A DNA stretch of 8,814 bases from an uncultured Lachnospiraceae bacterium (GTDB lineage: Bacteria > Bacillota_A > Clostridia > Lachnospirales > Lachnospiraceae). The stretch covers positions 1 through 8,814 of the forward strand of contig CADAHD010000301.1 of the NCBI GenBank assembly GCA_902787595.1, in the 5' to 3' direction. Position numbers and translations under genes: made by a program. Every line of letters begins with the position of its first letter. The stretch's first letter is position 1. Below the pieces are notes generated by a model. The model saw only the letters and a program-made list of their open reading frames with translations, ran no database searches and was not told the origin of the DNA. Below, in pieces: positions 1-6,037 of this stretch.

Positions 1-411
1 GCCAGCATAGTGGAATTCTATGATTATCTGGAAGTACAGCCCATCGGCAATAATGAATTCCTGCTGGAGCGTTCCAAGCTTCCTACCTTACAGACCAGGG
101 AAGATCTGATAAATGCTAATAAACGCATAGTTGAGTTGGGAGAGATCTACGGCAAGCCGGTCTGCGCTACGGGCGACGTGCACTACATAGAGCCGGAGGA
201 TGCTATATACCGGACCATCATACTGGCAGGAAAGCGCGTGGATAAAGCGCATAATGATGCCCCCACCATGTACCTGCATACTACGGACGAGATGCTGGAT
301 GAATTCTCGTATCTGGGCTTTGATAAGGCGGAGGAAGTGGTCATCACCAACACCAACCTGATAGCGGACATGTGCGACAGGATATGTCCCATAAGTGCCC
401 TCCCGTCATAG
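1..411 (+). CDS. polC: DNA polymerase III PolC, PHP-domain segment (5' partial; first of three fragments)
   Basis: This is part of the replicative DNA polymerase III alpha subunit of the Gram-positive PolC type. The frame is open from base 1, so the gene starts outside the window; the first in-window start codon is not the true start. The segment matches the C-terminal half of the PHP domain that follows the inserted 3'-5' exonuclease: it shows the motifs DYLEVQPIGNNEF, ATGDVHYIEPED (with a PHP-type histidine), a hydrophobic II-AGK stretch and VVITNTNLIADM. The native protein sequence runs to about base 393 (CPI). After that this frame reads an unrelated ISALPS and stops at 409-411, while recognisable PolC continues one frame over from 393 (KCPPVIE). 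The last six codons are therefore probably artefactual. The identity as PolC is very secure. Whether the break is real or a sequencing error is not decidable here, but an error is likely because polC is essential. Confidence 0.93.
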   Translation, partial: ASIVEFYDYLEVQPIGNNEFLLERSKLPTLQTREDLINANKRIVELGEIYGKPVCATGDVHYIEPEDAIYRTIILAGKRVDKAHNDAPTMYLHTTDEMLDEFSYLGFDKAEEVVITNTNLIADMCDRICPISALPS

Positions 412-2285
412 AAGACTCCGATAAGACGCTCAGGAAGATATGCTATGACAAGGCTCATGAGATGTATGGAGATCCCCTTCCCAAGATAGTTGAGGACAGG
501 CTTGAAAGGGAGCTTACTTCTATCATAGGCAACGGCTTTGCCGTTATGTATATCATAGCGCAGAAGCTGGTTTGGAAATCCGTCGAGGATGGTTATCTGG
601 TAGGCTCGCGTGGTTCGGTGGGATCCTCTTTCGTTGCCACCATGGCAGGTATCACCGAGGTAAATCCCCTGGCCCCCCATTATTACTGTCCGGAGTGTCA
701 CTACAGTGATTTTGATTCACCCGAGGTAAAAGCCTACGCCGGTACCGCAGGCTGCGATATGCCTTCAAAGCAGTGTCCCAAATGCGGGGCCTGGCTTAAA
801 AAGGACGGCTTTGATATACCTTTCGAGACCTTCCTTGGCTTTAAGGGCGATAAGGAGCCGGATATAGACCTTAACTTCTCCGGTGAGTATCAGTCAAAAG
901 CGCATAAGTACACGGAGGTTATCTTCGGCGCGGGCCAGACATACCGTGCCGGGACCATCGGCACCGTGGCGGATAAGACTGCTTTCGGTTATATAAAGAA
1001 TTATTTCCGTGAGAACAATATCATCAAACGTGACGTTGAAGTGGAGCGTATGGTTCCCAATATCGTGGGTATACGGCGTACCACGGGACAGCATCCCGGT
1101 GGTATAGTCGTGCTGCCGGTGGGAGAAGACATCAATTCATTTACACCGGTGCAGCATCCGGCAAACGATCTGGAAACAGATATAATCACCACGCATTTTG
1201 ATTACCACTCGATAGACCACAACCTGTTAAAGCTGGATATACTGGGGCATGATGATCCTACCATGATACGTATGCTTCAGGATATCACCGGGATCGACCC
1301 GCTGACCATACCTCTGGATGATAAGGGCGTTATGAGCCTTTTCCAGAATACTTCGGCTCTGGGGATAACTCCGGATGATATAGGAGGTACCCAGCTGGGA
1401 GCGTTGGGTATACCGGAATTCGGTACGGATTTCGCCATGCAGATGCTTATTGACGCCCAGCCCAAGAGCTTCGCGGATCTGGTGCGTATATCGGGGCTTT
1501 CACATGGTACGGATGTGTGGCTGGGAAATGCAAAAGACCTGATCCTGAGCGGCGTGGCTACCATTGCAACGGCGGTATGTACCCGTGACGATATAATGAC
1601 CTACCTGATACTTAAAGGCGTTGAGAGTTCCATGGCATTCAATATTATGGAGGCGGTCCGTAAGGGCAAAGTTGCCTCCCATAAGATGGATGACCAATGG
1701 GCTGCATGGAAGGAAGAGATGATAGCCCATGATGTACCGGAATGGTATATCGGCTCCTGTGAGAAGATAAAATACATGTTCCCCAAGGCACACGCAGCAG
1801 CCTATGTTATGATGGCGTGGCGTATTGCATATTGCAAGATAAACTATCCTCTGGCTTATTACTGCGCTTATTTCTCTATAAGAGCTTCAGCTTTTGATTA
1901 TGAGCTGATGTGTCTGGGCAAGGCCAGACTGGAAGAGCATATGGCCATTATCAAGGCGATGATCAATGATAAGACAGCTTCGCCGAAGGATAAGGAAACC
2001 TATGATGACATGCGCATCGTGCAGGAGATGTACGCCCGCGGTTTTGAGTTCACCACGATAGATCTTTATAAGGCAAAGGCTTCGTATTTCCAGATCGTGG
2101 ACGGAAAGATAATGCCTTCCTTTACATCCATATCCGGCCTGGGAGATAAGAACGCCGAGCTGATAGAGGATGCTGCGGCCAGAGGCGAGTTCCTGTCAAA
2201 GGACGACTTCATGCAGAGAACGAAGACCTCGCAGACCGTTATGGAGACCAGACCATGGACAGACTGGGGATACTTGGCAATATGA
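372..2285 (+). CDS. polC: DNA polymerase III PolC, main polymerase segment (second of three fragments)
   Basis: This carries the catalytic core of PolC, which synthesises chromosomal DNA in low-GC Gram-positives. Authentic PolC sequence runs from 393 to about 2249; the ATG at 372 lies inside the overlap with the preceding frame, has no Shine-Dalgarno and is not a real start. Visible landmarks are YLVGSRGSVGSSFVATM, a four-cysteine zinc site (Cys codons at 687, 696, 774 and 783), PDIDLNFSG with two catalytic aspartates (codons 861 and 867), the RTTGQHPGG motif, KLDILGHDDPT with the third catalytic aspartate (codon 1236), SGLSHGTDVWLGNA, and KYMFPKAHAAAYVMMAWRIAY of the fingers region. ISGLGDKNAELIEDAA near 2130 resembles a helix-hairpin-helix. 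Repairing both breaks gives about 777 residues in the window, roughly the C-terminal half of a usual PolC of about 1,450. The last twelve residues, after VMET, are out of frame because of a 5-base duplication. Confidence 0.96.
   Translation: MRQDMSHKCPPVIEDSDKTLRKICYDKAHEMYGDPLPKIVEDRLERELTSIIGNGFAVMYIIAQKLVWKSVEDGYLVGSRGSVGSSFVATMAGITEVNPLAPHYYCPECHYSDFDSPEVKAYAGTAGCDMPSKQCPKCGAWLKKDGFDIPFETFLGFKGDKEPDIDLNFSGEYQSKAHKYTEVIFGAGQTYRAGTIGTVADKTAFGYIKNYFRENNIIKRDVEVERMVPNIVGIRRTTGQHPGGIVVLPVGEDINSFTPVQHPANDLETDIITTHFDYHSIDHNLLKLDILGHDDPTMIRMLQDITGIDPLTIPLDDKGVMSLFQNTSALGITPDDIGGTQLGALGIPEFGTDFAMQMLIDAQPKSFADLVRISGLSHGTDVWLGNAKDLILSGVATIATAVCTRDDIMTYLILKGVESSMAFNIMEAVRKGKVASHKMDDQWAAWKEEMIAHDVPEWYIGSCEKIKYMFPKAHAAAYVMMAWRIAYCKINYPLAYYCAYFSIRASAFDYELMCLGKARLEEHMAIIKAMINDKTASPKDKETYDDMRIVQEMYARGFEFTTIDLYKAKASYFQIVDGKIMPSFTSISGLGDKNAELIEDAAARGEFLSKDDFMQRTKTSQTVMETRPWTDWGYLAI
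393..393 (+). other. Frameshift site 1 in polC (one base missing, mod 3)
   Basis: The protein reads ADMCDRICPI up to codon 391-393, and the recognisable continuation KCPPVIEDSD starts with the codon at 393-395. The two frames overlap by one base, so one base (or 4, 7, 10 and so on) is missing. Reading ATAAAG instead of ATAAG would join them as CPI-KCPP. From memory, relatives have about three more residues between these two motifs, so a 10-base loss is also possible. There is no slippery heptamer that would suggest programmed frameshifting. Confidence 0.85.
2245..2254 (+). repeat. 5-base tandem duplication (AGACC x2) that frameshifts polC
   Basis: The bases read AGACCAGACC. With both copies the frame runs into TGA at 2283-2285. 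With one copy the frame continues to the natural PolC terminus at 2338. This is either a slippage-type insertion or an assembly artefact. Confidence 0.9.
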
Positions 2286-2338
2286 CCAGTTCCAACCAGA
2301 TCTCGCTCTTCGATCTGTTTGGCACCAACAACGAATAA
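2255..2338 (+). CDS. polC: PolC C-terminal tail with beta-clamp-binding motif (third fragment)
   Basis: Reading from the ATG at 2255 gives 27 residues beginning MDRLGILGNM and ending SNQISLFDLFGTNNE, then TAA at 2336-2338. PolC proteins end in this way: QxSLF close to the C-terminus is the established sliding-clamp-binding motif of PolC (NQLSLF in Bacillus). Removing one copy of the 5-base direct repeat at 2245-2254 joins VMET in the main segment directly to MDRLG in this frame. This is not an independent gene; it has no ribosome binding site of its own. It is listed separately because it is too short to be found by ordinary gene calling, and because without it the polymerase would lack its clamp contact. 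Confidence 0.88.
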   Translation: MDRLGILGNMTSSNQISLFDLFGTNNE

Positions 2339-2378
2339 CGGACAATGCTAATGTGTTGGACTTTAGATTGACAAAGTG

Positions 2379-2387
2379 TGTTATAAT
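2379..2387 (+). promoter_or_regulatory. Extended -10 promoter for the CAP-domain protein gene
   Basis: TGTTATAAT is a perfect TGnTATAAT extended -10 element for the housekeeping sigma factor. It predicts a transcript start around 2393-2395 and a 5' leader of about 40 bases. There is no good -35 at 16-18 bases upstream. A TTGACA lies at 2368-2373 but only 8 bases before TATAAT, too close to pair with it. Extended -10 promoters can work without a -35. The element lies 41 bases after the polC stop, so the downstream gene probably has its own transcription start. Confidence 0.65.
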
Positions 2388-2414
2388 AACATTTTGCAAA
2401 CATTTAAAATATTT

Positions 2415-2432
2415 AAAGGAGGAAAAATGTAA
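2415..2432 (+). promoter_or_regulatory. Shine-Dalgarno followed by an ATG-TAA start-stop just before the true start
   Basis: AAAGGAGG at 2415-2422 is a near-consensus ribosome binding site. Four bases later comes ATG TAA (2427-2432), a start codon followed at once by a stop, and the real start ATG follows directly at 2433. The site sits ten bases before the real start, which is usable, while its spacing to the first ATG is short. The ATG at 2433 is chosen because it is directly followed by a typical signal peptide. An AT-rich stretch (two TTTAAA units separated by ATA, 2403-2417) leads into the site. Confidence 0.7.
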
Positions 2433-5400
2433 ATGAAACGCTTACGTAACATTATCAGCTGGATCCTGATACTTACATTGTGCTGCGGCGAACTGTTCCC
2501 TGCGGCATCGGTGTATGCAGCTGATATTGAAGTGACACAGGATGATACTGCGGTATCTTCCGACGATGCTGTTGCTTCTGAGGATGATGCGGCAGTATCT
2601 GCGGATGAAGCGGTATCGGAAGATGCAGCCGTCTCAGAGGATGAGGCTGCCGAAGAGGAGACTTCCGAAGAAGGCGTCTCGGAGGATGAGGCGACCGTTC
2701 CCGAAGAGGAAGTGACTGTTCCCGATGATGCAGACGAGGAGCCTGTTGAAGAGCAGCAGGGTGATTATGAAGATGCCCGCTGCAGCTCCGATGTGGAGAT
2801 TGAGGAAGAGATCGATGTAAATGATTCGTATTCGGAGCTCCAGTTCGTTATGCGTGTGGATCAGACCGAAGGCCGTAAGGCAGCTGCTTCCATAAATAAG
2901 GCACGTGACGGAAGAGCGGTAGCCCGCTTTACCTATGACAACGGCCTTGAGGAAAAGGCATGCCAGCGTGCTGCTGAAGCTGCTATCTATTATTCAAACA
3001 ACCGTCCTGACGGATCGAGCTTCGATACCATTTACAGCAGCAATGTAAATGCAGAAGGAAAGGCCAGAAAAGAGATCCTTATCCGCGACGGCAAGACAGG
3101 CGCAGAAGCTTACGAATTCTTTAAGAGCGCTTCGGCAAATGCACTTATAAGCACAGGATATACTTATATGGCAGTGGGACATGTGGTATTTGAAGGAACC
3201 CATTACTGGGCTCTGGAGCTTACGAATGCGACCACCAATCTGGCTGACCGCGCGGCAAAGAACGAAAATGTTACCTATACCATCAAGATCAACGACAAGT
3301 ATATCAAAGAGACCGGCGTGACAGCCAGCCTTCCCAGCAACAGCAAGATAAATGTGGATACCAATGTTCCCAAGGCTCTGCCTACCTTTACGGGATATAT
3401 CATCTCCACGGAGCACAAGCCCGAAAAGGCAAAGCTCCCCATTGTTTGTCCTGCTGCGACCTGGACTTATGATAAGGCTCTGGCTTCCATATCCAACGGC
3501 AAGATCACTGCAAAGTGCGCTGAAGGAACGAACTTTAAGATCACAGCCAAGCAGAAATGCGCAAATGTGGAATATACTTTTGATTATAATATCCATGTTA
3601 TCATCCATGTAAAATCCGTCAGCATAAGTCTTGTAACTCCCTGTGACGATCTTATAGTCAGCGGCAATGACATTAAGCTGAAACTGGATGGAAGCGCCAG
3701 CTTTAACGTTGTGGTACTGCCCAAGGATGCAGATGATACAAGCTTTACCATTAAATCCGAAAATGATGCAATAGTGCACATCGAAGCACCCAAAAAGAAA
3801 GACCAGCCCTGGATGGCAAGAGGAGCCAGCGCAGGTATCACCAAGGTTTGGGTATATCCTACGGATGATTATAACAAGGTAAAGGATTCCATGGTCCTGG
3901 AGGTTGAAGGCGTGGATGAGGTCTGTGATGTGGAGATCTTTAACTATAATGGAGTTATCGACAGACCTACGGATGTAAGATTATACTGCGCTACTCCCGA
4001 TACAGACATCTATTATGTGACTTTCTGGGCAAAGATCGAATGGGAGGGTGATGAGGAGACCGGTCAGGCTGTTATTTCTTATCCGACTGAAGAGGACAGG
4101 ATAAAGAGCAAAGCAGAGTATGACCCTTCCAAGGGACCCGAAGAAGGAGAAAACAAGTACTTCACACATTATTCGGACCATGTGACCATAAGCCAGAATG
4201 CTTATCTTCGCGCGGTAGCGGTAAAGAAGGCAGATGACAAAGAAGGAAAAGAGAACTTCAAGCTCAGCGAATACGGAGAATGGATATTCTTCATGGAAGA
4301 GAGAAGCTGGGGAGATGTTGCTGTGATCGACAGGGGCCAGTTTGAATCTGCAGAAGATGTTCCCGCAGGTTTCTGGATCTCCGAGGCTTCAATGCCCGAG
4401 GTTGAATATACCGGAAAGAAACTGACTCCCGACAGCTTCAGGGTTTACTACAATACCACACTGCTTACTAACAAAAAAGATTATACAATTTCTTATAAGA
4501 ATAATGTAAACGCCGGCAAGGAAGCCCAGGCTATATTTACTTTCAAAGGCAATTACCAGGGCAAAAAAGAGAGATTCTTTACCATTAAGGCAAGAGAGCT
4601 TTCGGAGGCTACACAGACCAAGAGCGGTGTTGTTTATAACAATAAGCCGGTAGATCCCAAGGTTAAGCTTTCCTTCAATGGCAAGGCTCTTGTAAAGGAT
4701 AAGGATTATAAGATCACCGGTATCGAGCAGTATGATAAAGAAGGTAATACGGTAAGCGTAAATGCTATCAATGCGGCAGGCGAATATGATATCCTCCTTG
4801 AGGGTATCGGCAACTTTACCGGAGCTTCCAGACGAAGCTTTACCGTTGCCGAGAAGAGCAGCGGCCTTACTCCGGCAAAGAAGCTTGCAAACTTCTCCAA
4901 GGTTGTAACCGTGTCCAATAAGGACATGATCACCAGGCCTATGGATTATGATCCCGACGGAATTTATCCGGTTCCCGTTGTACGTCCTGTTTCGGATAAC
5001 AATATAGTGCTTGAAGAAGGCATTGATTATCTGGTCACCTATAAGAACTGCAATAAAGCCGGAACTGGATCCATCGTGATCACCGGTCTTGAAGGCGCAG
5101 GCTATAAGGGCAAGATATCCTTAAAATTCAAGATCAACAAGGTGAGCATCAAAAACCTGAAGGAATATACATTCATCACAGAGACTGCCACCTACGAGAA
5201 GAAGGGTGCAAAGCCTTACGTTTACATCGGATACGTTGTTAATGACGAGTTCCATGAGCTTAAGGAAGGCGTGGATTATACCCTGACCTATAAGAACAAT
5301 AAGGCAGTTACAAACGAGAAGACCAAGAAGATGCCTGCTGTTGTGATAACGGGAAAAGGCTCATTTAAGGACAAGACGGAAGAATACCGTTATACTATAG

Positions 5401-5564
5401 AGCCTTCCAATATAGGCATGCTTAACGGTAACGTTCCCGATAAGGTTTATGTTGCTAAGCCGGGCGCTTATAAGAGTACACCGATACCAGCGGCAAGAAG
5501 CTTAAGGCAGGCACTGATTATGATAAGGCTATTTTCTATCGCTATGATGAGAACTGCTATGTAA
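2433..5564 (+). CDS. Secreted CAP-domain, Ig-like and repeat-module surface protein (N-terminal 1,017 residues authentic; frameshifted at the end)
   Basis: No specific function is known to me; it is an exported, modular protein of a type common in Lachnospiraceae. Residues 1-30 form a signal peptide (KRLR, hydrophobic ILILTL core, cleavage near VYAA). Residues 31 to about 130 are an acidic stalk of V-S-E-D-E-A-type short repeats. About 135-265 is a CAP (SCP-like) domain: INKAR, NNRPDG, EILIRDG, THYWALEL. The positions where bacterial CAP proteins usually have histidine read Asn189 (S-N-N-RPDG) and SASANALIS, so both histidines seem absent. About 330-490 resembles Big_2 immunoglobulin-like domains (ISNGKITA; VKSVSI to VLEV). 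About 510-620 resembles a chitobiase C-terminal domain (ATPDTDIYY, YLRAVAV, GEW). From about 650 come modules of the form YTGK-L-P, DYTISYKNN, G-Y-G, F-I. No sortase or SLH anchor is seen. After residue 1017 this frame is wrong; the protein continues from 5483. The repaired length is about 1,187 residues. Confidence 0.85.
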   Translation: MKRLRNIISWILILTLCCGELFPAASVYAADIEVTQDDTAVSSDDAVASEDDAAVSADEAVSEDAAVSEDEAAEEETSEEGVSEDEATVPEEEVTVPDDADEEPVEEQQGDYEDARCSSDVEIEEEIDVNDSYSELQFVMRVDQTEGRKAAASINKARDGRAVARFTYDNGLEEKACQRAAEAAIYYSNNRPDGSSFDTIYSSNVNAEGKARKEILIRDGKTGAEAYEFFKSASANALISTGYTYMAVGHVVFEGTHYWALELTNATTNLADRAAKNENVTYTIKINDKYIKETGVTASLPSNSKINVDTNVPKALPTFTGYIISTEHKPEKAKLPIVCPAATWTYDKALASISNGKITAKCAEGTNFKITAKQKCANVEYTFDYNIHVIIHVKSVSISLVTPCDDLIVSGNDIKLKLDGSASFNVVVLPKDADDTSFTIKSENDAIVHIEAPKKKDQPWMARGASAGITKVWVYPTDDYNKVKDSMVLEVEGVDEVCDVEIFNYNGVIDRPTDVRLYCATPDTDIYYVTFWAKIEWEGDEETGQAVISYPTEEDRIKSKAEYDPSKGPEEGENKYFTHYSDHVTISQNAYLRAVAVKKADDKEGKENFKLSEYGEWIFFMEERSWGDVAVIDRGQFESAEDVPAGFWISEASMPEVEYTGKKLTPDSFRVYYNTTLLTNKKDYTISYKNNVNAGKEAQAIFTFKGNYQGKKERFFTIKARELSEATQTKSGVVYNNKPVDPKVKLSFNGKALVKDKDYKITGIEQYDKEGNTVSVNAINAAGEYDILLEGIGNFTGASRRSFTVAEKSSGLTPAKKLANFSKVVTVSNKDMITRPMDYDPDGIYPVPVVRPVSDNNIVLEEGIDYLVTYKNCNKAGTGSIVITGLEGAGYKGKISLKFKINKVSIKNLKEYTFITETATYEKKGAKPYVYIGYVVNDEFHELKEGVDYTLTYKNNKAVTNEKTKKMPAVVITGKGSFKDKTEEYRYTIEPSNIGMLNGNVPDKVYVAKPGAYKSTPIPAARSLRQALIMIRLFSIAMMRTAM
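5481..5483 (+). other. Frameshift site in the CAP-domain protein gene (one base missing, mod 3)
   Basis: Up to the codon at 5481 the sequence fits the repeat module (KPGAYKSTP). From 5483, one frame over, it continues as DTSGKKLKAGTDYDKA, the expected L-x-x-G-x-DY pattern of the same modules, and stays open to 5995. One lost base, for example CCGGAT read as CCGAT, explains the break. No slippery sequence is present. Confidence 0.88.
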
Positions 5565-5995
5565 ATGTATCAGGCCAGACGAAGCAGGAGTTCCGTAAGG
5601 CAGGAGAGCAGGTAGGGCCTAAAGATATCCCGGATGAGGGAACAGTGCTTCACGCATCCGTAAAAGGCATAGGCAATTATACCGGATACTTCCGTATCAG
5701 ATATAAGATCTGCAAGAGCGACATCACCAAGGCTAAGATAACTATCGCAGATCAGTACTATACCGGATCGGCTGTAGAGCTTAAGAAGAGCGACATCAGA
5801 TTCACAAAGATGATAGTGGGCGAGAACGATTACGAAATAGTTTCTTACAGCAATAATGTGAATGTTGGTGTTGCAACGGTAGTGCTGCGCGGTAAAGGCA
5901 ACTTTGGTGGAGTGGCAACTGTTAAGTTCAACATCAAGAAGAACATCTTTGACAAATGGATGGCAGACCGCAAACCCATATTTGTTGAAGAATAA
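5483..5995 (+). CDS. C-terminal part of the CAP-domain repeat protein (frameshifted continuation)
   Basis: This frame is open from 5483 to the TAA at 5993-5995 and encodes 170 residues. It completes one repeat module begun before the break (LKAGTDYDKA, then VKGIGNYTGYFRIRYKI) and adds a final one (ADQYYTGSAVEL, ENDYEIVSYSNN, GKGNFGGVATVKF). The protein ends KPIFVEE, with no LPxTG, hydrophobic tail or SLH repeat, so it may be released or held non-covalently. A gene caller would start this piece at the GTG or ATG-like codons around 5645, but there is no ribosome binding site, and the continuity of the module pattern shows that it belongs to the upstream gene. It ends 42 bases before the GH95 start with no terminator between. 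Confidence 0.85.
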   Translation, partial: DTSGKKLKAGTDYDKAIFYRYDENCYVNVSGQTKQEFRKAGEQVGPKDIPDEGTVLHASVKGIGNYTGYFRIRYKICKSDITKAKITIADQYYTGSAVELKKSDIRFTKMIVGENDYEIVSYSNNVNVGVATVVLRGKGNFGGVATVKFNIKKNIFDKWMADRKPIFVEE

Positions 5996-6022
5996 GCAGA
6001 GTAAATTAAAACGCGGTGTATG

Positions 6023-6028
6023 AGAGGG
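6023..6028 (+). promoter_or_regulatory. Shine-Dalgarno that sets the GH95 start at 6038
   Basis: AGAGGG lies nine bases before ATG 6038. The earlier in-frame ATG at 6020 has no such site upstream (the preceding bases are an AT-rich run and ACGCGGTGT) and would overlap the ribosome binding site itself. Starting at 6038 also gives the usual GH95 N-terminus, where ALPVGNGRIGGMVYGG falls near residue 20. Confidence 0.7.
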
Positions 6029-6037
6029 TATATCTGT

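Noticed and set aside
388..396. Programmed -1 frameshift in polC
   Set aside because: No X-XXY-YYZ slippery heptamer and no evident downstream stem or upstream Shine-Dalgarno-like stimulator; PolC is not known to use frameshifting.
183..701. 172-codon minus-strand frame opposite polC
   Set aside because: Antisense shadow of PolC with no recognisable motif.
2339..2378. Intrinsic terminator after polC
   Set aside because: No GC-rich stem followed by a T run is present; CTTT/AAAG at 2361-2376 can pair only weakly.
2170..2436. 88-codon plus-strand frame at the end of polC
   Set aside because: The first part is out of frame with PolC and Arg/Cys-rich, and the rest is intergenic; the real PolC tail is in another frame (2255-2338).
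2994..3779. 261-codon open frame on the minus strand
   Set aside because: It lies wholly opposite the well-supported surface protein, is rich in Cys, Ile and His as antisense shadows usually are, and shows no family motif or ribosome binding site.
6020..6037. Upstream in-frame ATG for GH95 at 6020
   Set aside because: It has no Shine-Dalgarno, and the added residues MRGYIC include the codons that form the ribosome binding site for ATG 6038.
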